A DNA stretch of 8,871 nucleotides. It comes from Betaproteobacteria bacterium. GTDB taxonomy: Bacteria > Pseudomonadota > Gammaproteobacteria > Burkholderiales > SG8-41. A model generated the notes under the pieces. It was given only the letters and a program-made list of their open reading frames with translations, was not told the DNA's origin and searched no databases. The translations under genes and the position numbers were made by a program. The stretch covers positions 1-8,871 of the forward strand of contig JANXSE010000185.1 of the NCBI GenBank assembly GCA_025356695.1, written 5' to 3'. Positions 1-5,477 of this stretch are shown here, one piece after another. The first letter of the stretch is position 1; every line of letters begins with the position of its first letter.

Positions 1-1044
1 GCCGGCACCAACGCCGTAGAGCGTCGAGCGGCCGACGTAGACCATGTCGGCGCCGAGTGCCAGTGCTTTGACGACATCGCTGCCGCGACGAAAACCGCTG
101 TCGACGATCACCTTGACGCGTTTGCCGACCGCTTCGAGAATTTCCGGCAGCACTTCGATCGGCGCCATCGTCACGTCGAGATTGCGCCCGCCGTGGTTGG
201 AGACGACGATGCCGTCGGCACCGCAGTCGGCGGCGAGCACCGCATCCTGCGGGTGCATGATGCCTTTCACGATCAACTTGCGCGGCCACATCTGGCGCAA
301 CTGGCGCAGATCGTCCCAGCTCAGAGAATCGGTGCGCATGCTGGCACGGCCCATCGGCAGACCGGTGATCTTGTTCTTGATCGCGCTCGGATAGTTTTCG
401 TAGCGCGGCATGCCGGTGGTCATGATGTAGCGGGCCAGCACGCCAAACATCCAGCGCGGGTGCTTCATGACGTCCCAGATGTTGCGGCGGGTGTACTGGA
501 AGGGCATGGTGAAACCGTTGCGCATGTTGTATTCGCGGTTGCCGGCGGCGGCACCGTCGACGGTGACGACCAGCGCTTCGAAGCCGGCATTTTTTGCGCG
601 CTCGACGAGTTGATGCGAGAGCGAACGGTCGGGCCACATGTAGAGCTGAAACCACAGACGCGCGCCGGGCACGGCCTCGGCGACCTTTTCCATCGCCGTC
701 TGCGAGCCGGTCGCCAGCGTGAACGGGATGCCGGCGGCAGCGGCGGCCTTCGCCAGCGCGATTTCACCCTGATACCAGAGCAGGCCAGCGGTGCCGGTCG
801 GCGCGATGCCGATCGGCATCTTGTGCTGGTGGCCGAAGAATTCGATGTCCTGGCTGCGCTTGGAGACGTCGACCAGGGTACGCGGTTTTAACTTGATGCG
901 CTCGAAGGCTTCGCGATTGTTGCGCAGGCCGACTTCGTCTTCGGTGCCGCGGTCGACGAATTCGAACACGCCGCGCGGCGTGCGCCGCATCGCCATTTCA
1001 CGCAGGTCGAAAATATTGTATGCGCCCAGTGTCGTATCACTCAT
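1..1044 (-). CDS. FMN-dependent alpha-hydroxy-acid dehydrogenase/oxidase, C-terminus cut by window edge
   Basis: The frame reads from an ATG at 1044 and is still open at base 1, giving 348 residues; roughly the last 30-40 residues of a normal family member are missing. This is the glycolate oxidase / L-lactate dehydrogenase / mandelate dehydrogenase family: a TIM barrel with FMN that oxidises 2-hydroxy acids to 2-oxo acids. Visible landmarks are QLY with Tyr135, TVD with Asp163, the FMN lysine in IVKG (Lys260), and SNHGGRNLD carrying the catalytic base His284 and substrate Arg287; DSGFRRG and VGRSTLYG form the phosphate-binding end. The residue aligned with glycolate oxidase Tyr24 is Phe29 (VFEFVDRG). 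The start overlaps the stop of the upstream dehydrogenase gene by ATGA, so the two are probably translationally coupled. The substrate cannot be told from sequence. It is not a plain LldD by its N-terminus. Confidence 0.92.
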   Translation of the reverse strand, partial: MSDTTLGAYNIFDLREMAMRRTPRGVFEFVDRGTEDEVGLRNNREAFERIKLKPRTLVDVSKRSQDIEFFGHQHKMPIGIAPTGTAGLLWYQGEIALAKAAAAAGIPFTLATGSQTAMEKVAEAVPGARLWFQLYMWPDRSLSHQLVERAKNAGFEALVVTVDGAAAGNREYNMRNGFTMPFQYTRRNIWDVMKHPRWMFGVLARYIMTTGMPRYENYPSAIKNKITGLPMGRASMRTDSLSWDDLRQLRQMWPRKLIVKGIMHPQDAVLAADCGADGIVVSNHGGRNLDVTMAPIEVLPEILEAVGKRVKVIVDSGFRRGSDVVKALALGADMVYVGRSTLYGVGAG

Positions 1045-2051
1045 GATGCAAGCCTCACGGTTATTTTGTCCCAGGCGGATTTCGCCATGGCTTCGGTCAG
1101 TTGCACGCTGCGCAGACCGTCGATGCCCGACGGTGCGGGCGCGCGATTGTCACGCACTGCCGCGCTGAAGGCGGCGACACTGGCCGCATGCGCGTTGATG
1201 GCGGGGAAATCCATAGTGCGGGTCTTGCCCCCGCCGCTCAGCACTTCCATCGTACCGCCGGCGCGGCTGCGCGTGAGGCCGCGGCCGGTGATGCGGCCCT
1301 TGCTGCCCTGGATCACGATGTCGTTGTGCGGGTAGGGCGCGATTTCATGGATGGTGAGCTGCGCCATGGCGCCTTTGCCGAAGCGGCAGATCGACAACGC
1401 TATCTGTTCCATGACGTTGCGCGGCGTGTCGAACAGGCTGGTCACTTCGGTGATCTCGTCCGACAGCAGGAAGCGCAGGATGTCGAAGACGTGCACGCCG
1501 ATCGAATTGGTAGTGCCCAGTCCCGCTGCCACCGGATCGGTGCGCCAGCTCGACAGTGTGCCGCCGGGGCGCGCGCCCGGGCTGGCTTCAAGCTGGACCA
1601 GCAGGATGTCGCCCAGTTCGCCGCTGTCGATGATGCGTTTGATTTCGAGAAAGCAGGGCATGAAGCGATTGTGAAAATTGGTGCCGAGCTTGACGCCGGC
1701 CTTCTCACATTCGCGCACGATGCGCTCGGCGTCGGCGACAGTGGTCGCCATCGGCTTGTCGCAGAACACATGTTTGCCGGCGCGCGCGGCCGCGACCGCC
1801 TCGTCGGCGTGGCGGTCGTTGGGCGTGTGGATCGCCACCACCTGCACCTCCGGATTGGCCAGCATGTCGGCGTAGTTTGTATACGCGTGTGGTGCGCCGA
1901 ATTTTTTCGCGAAGGCATCGGCGCGCGATTGCTCGCGGCTGACGACAGCGACGAGTTTGTTGTCCGCGAATTCGATAATGCCGGGCAGGATGCGGTCGTC
2001 TGCGATCTTGCCGGTGCCGATAAGTCCCCAACCAACTGTTGTTTTTGTCAT
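1041..2051 (-). CDS. Gfo/Idh/MocA-family NAD(P)-dependent oxidoreductase
   Basis: The 336-residue protein has the family layout. An N-terminal Rossmann domain begins with GLIGTGKIA (residues 9-17), and the EKP-type motif appears as DKP (98-100) with Lys99. A C-terminal alpha/beta dimerisation domain begins near residue 125. Family members oxidise or reduce sugars, inositols and related polyols with NAD(P). The usual catalytic pair Asp-x-x-x-His appears here as SIGVH: His187 is kept, but the Asp position is Ser183. The length is normal for the family. The last codon overlaps the next gene's ATG, which suggests one operon for sequential oxidation of a hydroxylated substrate (inference). No Shine-Dalgarno sits at a normal distance from this ATG; a promoter-like pair lies directly upstream. 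The start is nonetheless natural, because the Rossmann strand begins only a few residues later. Confidence 0.9.
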   Translation of the reverse strand: MTKTTVGWGLIGTGKIADDRILPGIIEFADNKLVAVVSREQSRADAFAKKFGAPHAYTNYADMLANPEVQVVAIHTPNDRHADEAVAAARAGKHVFCDKPMATTVADAERIVRECEKAGVKLGTNFHNRFMPCFLEIKRIIDSGELGDILLVQLEASPGARPGGTLSSWRTDPVAAGLGTTNSIGVHVFDILRFLLSDEITEVTSLFDTPRNVMEQIALSICRFGKGAMAQLTIHEIAPYPHNDIVIQGSKGRITGRGLTRSRAGGTMEVLSGGGKTRTMDFPAINAHAASVAAFSAAVRDNRAPAPSGIDGLRSVQLTEAMAKSAWDKITVRLAS

Positions 2052-2057
2052 ATTCCG

Positions 2058-2086
2058 AATGTAGCAGTCACCGCTGGCGCTGTAAA
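2058..2086 (-). promoter_or_regulatory. Candidate sigma70-type promoter for the Gfo/Idh/MocA operon
   Basis: On the minus strand, TTTACA (2086-2081) and TACATT (2063-2058) are separated by exactly 17 bases. The -10 element ends 6 bases before the ATG at 2051. Predicted initiation therefore falls at or next to the start codon, giving a leaderless or nearly leaderless mRNA. This is pattern matching only. Confidence 0.4.
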
Positions 2087-2100
2087 TTGCGCCGGCGTAT

Positions 2101-2117
2101 GCACGCGCGAAGCGTGC
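2101..2117. other. Short inverted repeat / weak hairpin between the small ORF and the oxidoreductase operon
   Basis: GCACGC and GCGTGC flank a 5-base loop, making a 6-bp perfect stem in the 89-base gap. Read on the minus strand it lies about 24 bases after the stop of the 77-residue ORF. No T-run follows on either strand, so it would be at best a weak or Rho-assisted terminator or an RNA-end stabiliser. Confidence 0.3.
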
Positions 2118-2140
2118 GATTAATCAGAGCGCTGGAAAAG

Positions 2141-2374
2141 CTAGTGCGCGCCGGGAACGATGACCTGAATGTGCTCGCGGCTGATGTTCATGAAAGGTGC
2201 GGTACACACCTGCCGGCCGCTGACCTCCCAGACTTCAGCATCGGTCAGCGCGATGAATTCCTTGGCCTCGATGAAATAGTCGGTGACGCGCGCGCCTTCG
2301 ATCATGTCGATGTGGCCCTTGATGCGGTAAGTCGCCGTCAGTATCGTGACTTTTGTTTTGCCCTCGTCTGCCAT
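2141..2374 (-). CDS. Small conserved-type hypothetical protein, 77 aa
   Basis: The protein is soluble, with no signal peptide or membrane segment. Its pattern is beta-rich: KVTILTATYRIKGHIDM, then ARVTDYF, then EFIALTDAEVWEV, ending in REHIQVIVP. This resembles a family of roughly 80-residue proteobacterial proteins of unknown function (DUF6812-like, from memory and unverified); I cannot assign a role. A strong GGAGG (2381-2385) sits 6 bases before the ATG, which supports the start and expression. That Shine-Dalgarno begins only 7 bases after the 3' CCA of the tRNA-Arg gene, so tRNA and ORF are very likely on one primary transcript. RNase processing at the tRNA 3' end would generate the mRNA 5' end. 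Coding is supported by clean codon use and a plausible fold rather than the Arg-rich composition of shadow frames. Confidence 0.75.
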   Translation of the reverse strand: MADEGKTKVTILTATYRIKGHIDMIEGARVTDYFIEAKEFIALTDAEVWEVSGRQVCTAPFMNISREHIQVIVPGAH

Positions 2375-2380
2375 GTCCTG

Positions 2381-2385
2381 CCTCC
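2381..2385 (-). promoter_or_regulatory. Shine-Dalgarno GGAGG squeezed between tRNA 3' end and small ORF
   Basis: GGAGG lies 6 bases upstream of the ATG at 2374 and 7 bases downstream of the tRNA-Arg CCA end. It fixes the start of the small ORF and implies a tRNA-mRNA cotranscript. Confidence 0.7.
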
Positions 2386-2392
2386 GTTTGCT

Positions 2393-2468
2393 TGGCGCCC
2401 CGAAGACGAATCGAACGTCCGACCTGCCCCTTAGGAGGGGGCTGCTCTATCCACTGAGCTACCGGGGC
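2393..2468 (-). tRNA. tRNA-Arg (anticodon CCU)
   Basis: The 76 nt fold completely on the minus strand. The acceptor stem is GCCCCGG with TCGGGGC (last pair G-U), the D arm is GCTC-AGTGGATA-GAGC, and the anticodon arm is GCCCC-CTCCTAA-GGGGC with anticodon CCT. The variable loop is AGGTC, the T arm is GGACG-TTCGATT-CGTCT, the discriminator is G and CCA is encoded. It reads AGG arginine codons, which are rare in GC-rich genomes that favour CGC/CGT. It is followed at once by the Shine-Dalgarno of the 77-residue ORF and is divergent from the peroxiredoxin operon. Confidence 0.97.
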
Positions 2469-2478
2469 GTGGACCACC

Positions 2479-2484
2479 ATTTTA
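2479..2484 (-). promoter_or_regulatory. Candidate -10 element of the tRNA-Arg promoter
   Basis: TAAAAT on the minus strand lies 10 bases before the mature tRNA 5' end, so initiation would fall about 4 bases upstream of it. The bases between are GC-rich (GGTGGTCC), as in stringently controlled stable-RNA promoters. No good -35 hexamer is visible, so confidence is low. Confidence 0.35.
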
Positions 2485-2523
2485 CTGCAATGCGCCGGGC
2501 CATCCGCGCCCTTTGTTTTGCCG

Positions 2524-2529
2524 TACAAT
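2524..2529 (+). promoter_or_regulatory. Candidate -10 element (TACAAT) for the peroxiredoxin operon
   Basis: TACAAT matches the -10 consensus at 5 of 6 positions and lies 39 bases before the peroxiredoxin ATG. There is no convincing -35 at 16-18 bases. It is the best candidate in the 100-base divergent gap between the tRNA and the peroxiredoxin gene. Confidence 0.3.
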
Positions 2530-2568
2530 GCGCGCTGTTCTAATACGTCCATCCCGTCTGGCCCCCTA

Positions 2569-3105
2569 ATGGTTCTGTGGCTGCTGATCGTGCTCGCGCT
2601 GTGTGCGGCATTGCTGTTGTGGCGCGCCTGTACCGCGGACAAAGCGGCGCTGCCGCGTGTCGGGGACCTGCTGCCGGATTTCAGCCTTCTCGATCAAAAC
2701 GGCAGCGAGCGTTCTGCGGCCGGGTTCCGCGGACGCTGGCTGGTGCTTTATTTTTATCCGCGCGACGACACGCCGGGATGAACCGAACAGGCGGCGCAGT
2801 TTCGCGACGCAATGCAGGAAATCGAAGCCGCCGGCGCGGCGGTATGCGGTATCAGCGTTGACGACAGTGCCAGCCATGCGGAGTTTGCGCGCAAATACAA
2901 GCTGCCTTATGCGCTGCTGGCCGACCGCGACGGCAAAACGGCGCGCCGCTTCGGTTCGCTGCTGAACCTGGGGCTGGTCAAGGTCGCGCGACGCAACACC
3001 TTCCTTGCTGATCCGCAGGGGCGCATTGCGAAAATCTATCTTGGCGTCAACCCGGCACAGAATGCGAACGATGTGCTAACCGATTTGAAGGGTTTGGCAA
3101 AATGA
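2569..3105 (+). CDS. Membrane-anchored BCP/PrxQ-like peroxiredoxin with in-frame TGA at the peroxidatic cysteine (candidate selenoprotein)
   Basis: Read through TGA codon 71 (2779-2781), the frame gives a 178-residue peroxiredoxin. Residues 2-18 are a hydrophobic anchor followed by WRAC; the thioredoxin-fold domain runs from about residue 30 (VGDLLPDFSLLDQNG). The hallmark YFYPRDDTPG is followed by TGA and then TEQAAQFRD, so TGA stands exactly where BCP proteins have the Cys that attacks peroxides (TPG-C-T). All downstream family features are present in the same frame: GISVDD, YALLADRDG, the RxTFL arginine (Arg142) and DPQGRI, ending at a normal TGA. The resolving-Cys position (+5) is Ala76; Cys93 is the only other cysteine in the catalytic domain. 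A SECIS-like hairpin lies just after the TGA. Expected role: reduction of H2O2 or organic peroxides at the membrane. No clear Shine-Dalgarno precedes ATG 2569; an in-frame ATG at 2518 is the alternative start. A nonsense mutation or sequencing error is the rival explanation. Confidence 0.85.
2779..2781 (+). other. Putative selenocysteine (UGA) codon
   Basis: This TGA is codon 71 of the peroxiredoxin, at the peroxidatic position between TPG and TEQ. Several other genes in the window end with TGA (Gfo/Idh, Uup, SirB1-like and this gene itself), so UGA is a normal stop here and would need context-dependent recoding. Confidence 0.75.
2791..2810 (+). promoter_or_regulatory. Candidate bacterial SECIS hairpin
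   Basis: GCGGCGC (2791-2797) pairs with GCGACGC (2804-2810) around the loop AGTTTC: 6 Watson-Crick pairs plus one internal G-A mismatch. The apical loop begins 17 bases after the TGA, so 16 bases separate them, and G is its second base. Published descriptions of bacterial SECIS elements ask for a loop about 16-37 bases from UGA, a small loop, and a G among its first two bases; this fits all three. Such hairpins are common by chance in GC-rich DNA, so the position is what gives it weight. Confidence 0.55.
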
Positions 3106-3485
3106 TATTGCAGAGCATCGACCACATCGTGCTGACGACGCGCGATCTTGACAAGTGCCTGGCGTTTTACACCGGCGCACTGGGCATGACGCTGGAGCGC
3201 TTCGGCGCAGGGCGTATCGCGTTGCGTTTTGGCGACCAGAAAATCAACGTGCATCCGCCGGGTTTCGAGGCGGGCATCAAGGCGCGGCGGCCGACACCCG
3301 GTTCGCTCGATCTGTGCTTTCTCGCGGCCTGCCCGCTTGAGGATGTCATCGAACGGTTGCGCGCACATGGCGTGCCGCTGGAGCTTGAGCCGTCGACCCG
3401 CACCGGCGCGCGTTTCGCCCTGCGTTCGGTCTATGTGCGCGATCCCGATGAAAATCTGGTCGAAATTTCAGTGCGGGCGGAATAA
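3102..3485 (+). CDS. VOC superfamily (glyoxalase/dioxygenase-fold) protein
   Basis: The 127-residue protein has two beta-alpha-beta-beta-beta modules. Module one starts at IDHIVLTTRDLDKCLAFY with His8; module two ends in SVYVRDPDENLVEIS with Glu121. His8, His51 (INVHPPG) and Glu121 are plausible divalent-metal ligands, as in FosA/glyoxalase relatives. The sequence most resembles the small proteins annotated as 'VOC family virulence protein' or ring-cleavage dioxygenase-related (from memory). The substrate is unknown; glyoxalase-like handling of electrophiles is possible but unproven. Its ATG overlaps the stop of the peroxiredoxin (ATGA), so initiation probably depends partly on ribosomes finishing that gene. 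Only 3 bases separate its stop from the uup start, placing it mid-operon. Confidence 0.9.
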   Translation: MILQSIDHIVLTTRDLDKCLAFYTGALGMTLERFGAGRIALRFGDQKINVHPPGFEAGIKARRPTPGSLDLCFLAACPLEDVIERLRAHGVPLELEPSTRTGARFALRSVYVRDPDENLVEISVRAE

Positions 3486-3488
3486 GAC

Positions 3489-5408
3489 ATGCCGCTCGTT
3501 ACACTCGACAACGCCTGTCTGGCGTTCGGCCATGTTGCATTGCTGGACCACGCCAGCCTCGTCATCGAAGCTGGCGAGCGCAACGGCCTGATCGGACGCA
3601 ACGGCACCGGTAAATCGAGCCTGCTCAAGCTGATCGCCGGCGACATACACCTCGACGACGGCAAACTTTGGCGCCAGCCGGGGCTTTCGTTTGCCTTCGT
3701 GGCGCAGGAGCCTGACCTCGATCCGGAGGCCAGCGTGTTCGATGCCATCGCCGGCGGACTGCACGAGCAGCAGGCGCTGCTGCATGAATATCACGAGTTG
3801 TCGCACCGTCTGGATGACAATGCGACGGCGGAAATGCTCGACCGCTTCAACACGCTGCAGAACCAGTTGGAAGACAGTGGCGGCTGGAATGCCAAATCGA
3901 TGGTCGAAACCACTATCGCGCGCGTCGGTCTGAATGCCGACGATCGCGTCGGTCTGTTGTCGGGCGGCATGCGCAAGCGCGTGGCACTGGCACGCGCGCT
4001 GGTGGCCGCGCCGCAACTGCTGCTGCTCGACGAGCCGACCAACCATCTCGATATTGACGGCATCGAATGGCTTGAAGAACTGCTGATCGGTTTTGCCGGC
4101 GCGGTGTTGTGCGTGACGCACGACCGCCGCTTTCTCGATCGCGTGACTACGCGCGTGGTCGAACTCGACCGCGGACGCCTCGGCTCCTTTGGCGGCAATT
4201 TTGCCGAGTACCGGCGGCGCAAGGACGAAATGCTCAATGCCGAGGCGCAGGAGAACGCGCGTTTCGACAAGCTGCTGGCGCAGGAAGAGGTGTGGATCCG
4301 CAAGGGCATTGAGGCGCGCCGCACGCGCAATGAGGGCCGCTTGCGGCGGCTTGAACAATTGCGGCGCGAACGCGCCGCGCGCCGCGACGGCCTCGGCAAG
4401 GTGAATTTCGATGTCGCCGCTGGCGAACGCTCGGGCAAGCGCGTCGCCGAGATCGATCACGCCAGCAAGGCATTCGACGGCCGGCGTGTGCTCGACGATG
4501 TTTCCTGCGTGATTCAGCGCGGTGACAAGGTGGGCCTAGTCGGCCCCAATGGCTGCGGCAAGACGACGCTGCTCAAGTTGGTGCTGGGCGAACTTGAGCC
4601 CGACAGCGGAACAGTGAGCCGCGGCACAAAAATGTCGGTCGCTTACTTCGACCAGTTTCGTGCGCAGCTGGATGACACGGCGACGCTGGTGTCGGTGATC
4701 AGCCCGGGCTCCGATTTCATCGAAATCGACGGCACGCGCAAACACGTCGTATCCTACCTCGGCGATTTTCTGTTTCCGCCCGAGCGCGCGCGTGCCAAGG
4801 TGGCCAGCCTCTCCGGTGGCGAGCGCAACCGGCTGTTGCTGGCACGGCTGTTTGCGCAGCCGGCGAATGTGCTGGTGCTCGACGAACCGACCAACGATCT
4901 CGATATCGAAACGCTCGATTTGCTCGAGGCCCTGTTGCAGGAATATACCGGGACGGTGCTGCTGGTCAGCCACGACCGCGCATTTCTCGACAGCGTGGTA
5001 ACGCAAATTCTTGTTTTCGAAGGCGAGGGGCGCGTTTGCGAATACGCCGGCGGCTACGACGACAATCGCGCGACGATACGCGCGCGTGCCGCGGCATTGC
5101 GCAACGCACCGGTCGCCGCCGGCAAGCCGGCACCTGCCGCACAGACTGCGCCGGCACCGGCACGCAAAAAACTCGGTTATCAGGAAACGCGCGAACTGGC
5201 GGCGCTGCCCGAGCGCATCAGCACGCTGGAGCGCGAACACGCGACACTGCAGGCGCGCCTGGCCGACCCCGCGCTTTATCGCGGTGACGCGGTGGCGATC
5301 AAGGATTTGCAGGCCAGCCTGGCGGCGCTGGAAAGCGAGACGGCGGCGGCCTATGCGCGCTGGGAGGCGCTTGAGGCGCGATCGGTGCAAATTGATGGCA
5401 CGGGCTGA
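3489..5408 (+). CDS. uup: ABC-F family ATPase Uup
   Basis: The 639-residue protein has two ATP-binding cassettes and no membrane segment; length and order match E. coli Uup (635 aa). Cassette 1 has Walker A GRNGTGKS (36-43), signature LSGG (157-160) and Walker B LLLLDEP with Glu182. The interdomain linker carries the typical EEVWIRKGIEARRTRNEGR stretch (266-284), which in ABC-F proteins reaches into the ribosome. Cassette 2 has Walker A GPNGCGKT (352-359), LSGGERNR (441-448) and Walker B VLVLDEP with Glu466. An Ala/Pro-rich tether (about 533-555) leads to a C-terminal coiled-coil domain, which in E. coli Uup binds DNA. Family roles are ribosome-associated translation factor activity and effects on precise excision of transposons. 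All catalytic motifs are intact. It is the last gene of the operon by spacing, 3 bases after the VOC gene. Confidence 0.96.
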   Translation: MPLVTLDNACLAFGHVALLDHASLVIEAGERNGLIGRNGTGKSSLLKLIAGDIHLDDGKLWRQPGLSFAFVAQEPDLDPEASVFDAIAGGLHEQQALLHEYHELSHRLDDNATAEMLDRFNTLQNQLEDSGGWNAKSMVETTIARVGLNADDRVGLLSGGMRKRVALARALVAAPQLLLLDEPTNHLDIDGIEWLEELLIGFAGAVLCVTHDRRFLDRVTTRVVELDRGRLGSFGGNFAEYRRRKDEMLNAEAQENARFDKLLAQEEVWIRKGIEARRTRNEGRLRRLEQLRRERAARRDGLGKVNFDVAAGERSGKRVAEIDHASKAFDGRRVLDDVSCVIQRGDKVGLVGPNGCGKTTLLKLVLGELEPDSGTVSRGTKMSVAYFDQFRAQLDDTATLVSVISPGSDFIEIDGTRKHVVSYLGDFLFPPERARAKVASLSGGERNRLLLARLFAQPANVLVLDEPTNDLDIETLDLLEALLQEYTGTVLLVSHDRAFLDSVVTQILVFEGEGRVCEYAGGYDDNRATIRARAAALRNAPVAAGKPAPAAQTAPAPARKKLGYQETRELAALPERISTLEREHATLQARLADPALYRGDAVAIKDLQASLAALESETAAAYARWEALEARSVQIDGTG

Positions 5409-5425
5409 GGCGGCACACGGCGTTT

Positions 5426-5431
5426 TATAAT
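5426..5431 (+). promoter_or_regulatory. Candidate -10 (TATAAT) for the SirB1-like gene
   Basis: A perfect TATAAT lies 46 bases before the ATG at 5478, in the 69-base gap after uup. No good -35 is seen at 16-18 bases. It suggests that the next gene can be transcribed separately from the uup operon. Confidence 0.35.
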
Positions 5432-5477
5432 CGGCGTTGGCGGTTTTTCCGGATCGCAGTCGGGGAGTTTTGAGGCA

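Noticed and set aside
193..891. Plus-strand open frame of 232 codons opposite the alpha-hydroxy-acid dehydrogenase
   Set aside because: The minus-strand frame carries every catalytic motif of the FMN family; the plus-strand frame is a shadow.
1101..2123. Plus-strand open frame of 340 codons opposite the Gfo/Idh gene
   Set aside because: It is a mirror of a clearly recognised oxidoreductase, with no family motifs of its own.
2779..2781. Genome-wide UGA reassignment (e.g. to Trp)
   Set aside because: Several neighbouring genes terminate naturally at TGA and TGG is used for Trp throughout, so the standard code holds.
2569..3105. Peroxiredoxin as a pseudogene or as two separate small ORFs
   Set aside because: Only one interruption exists, it falls exactly on the peroxidatic codon, and both sides stay in frame with conserved family motifs and normal downstream coupling. 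A nonsense mutation or base error cannot be excluded from sequence alone, but it is the less economical reading.
3468..4460. Antisense open frame of 330 codons opposite the first half of uup
   Set aside because: It is the same kind of GC-bias shadow; it lies over conserved uup sequence and has low-information His/Gln/Arg-rich composition.
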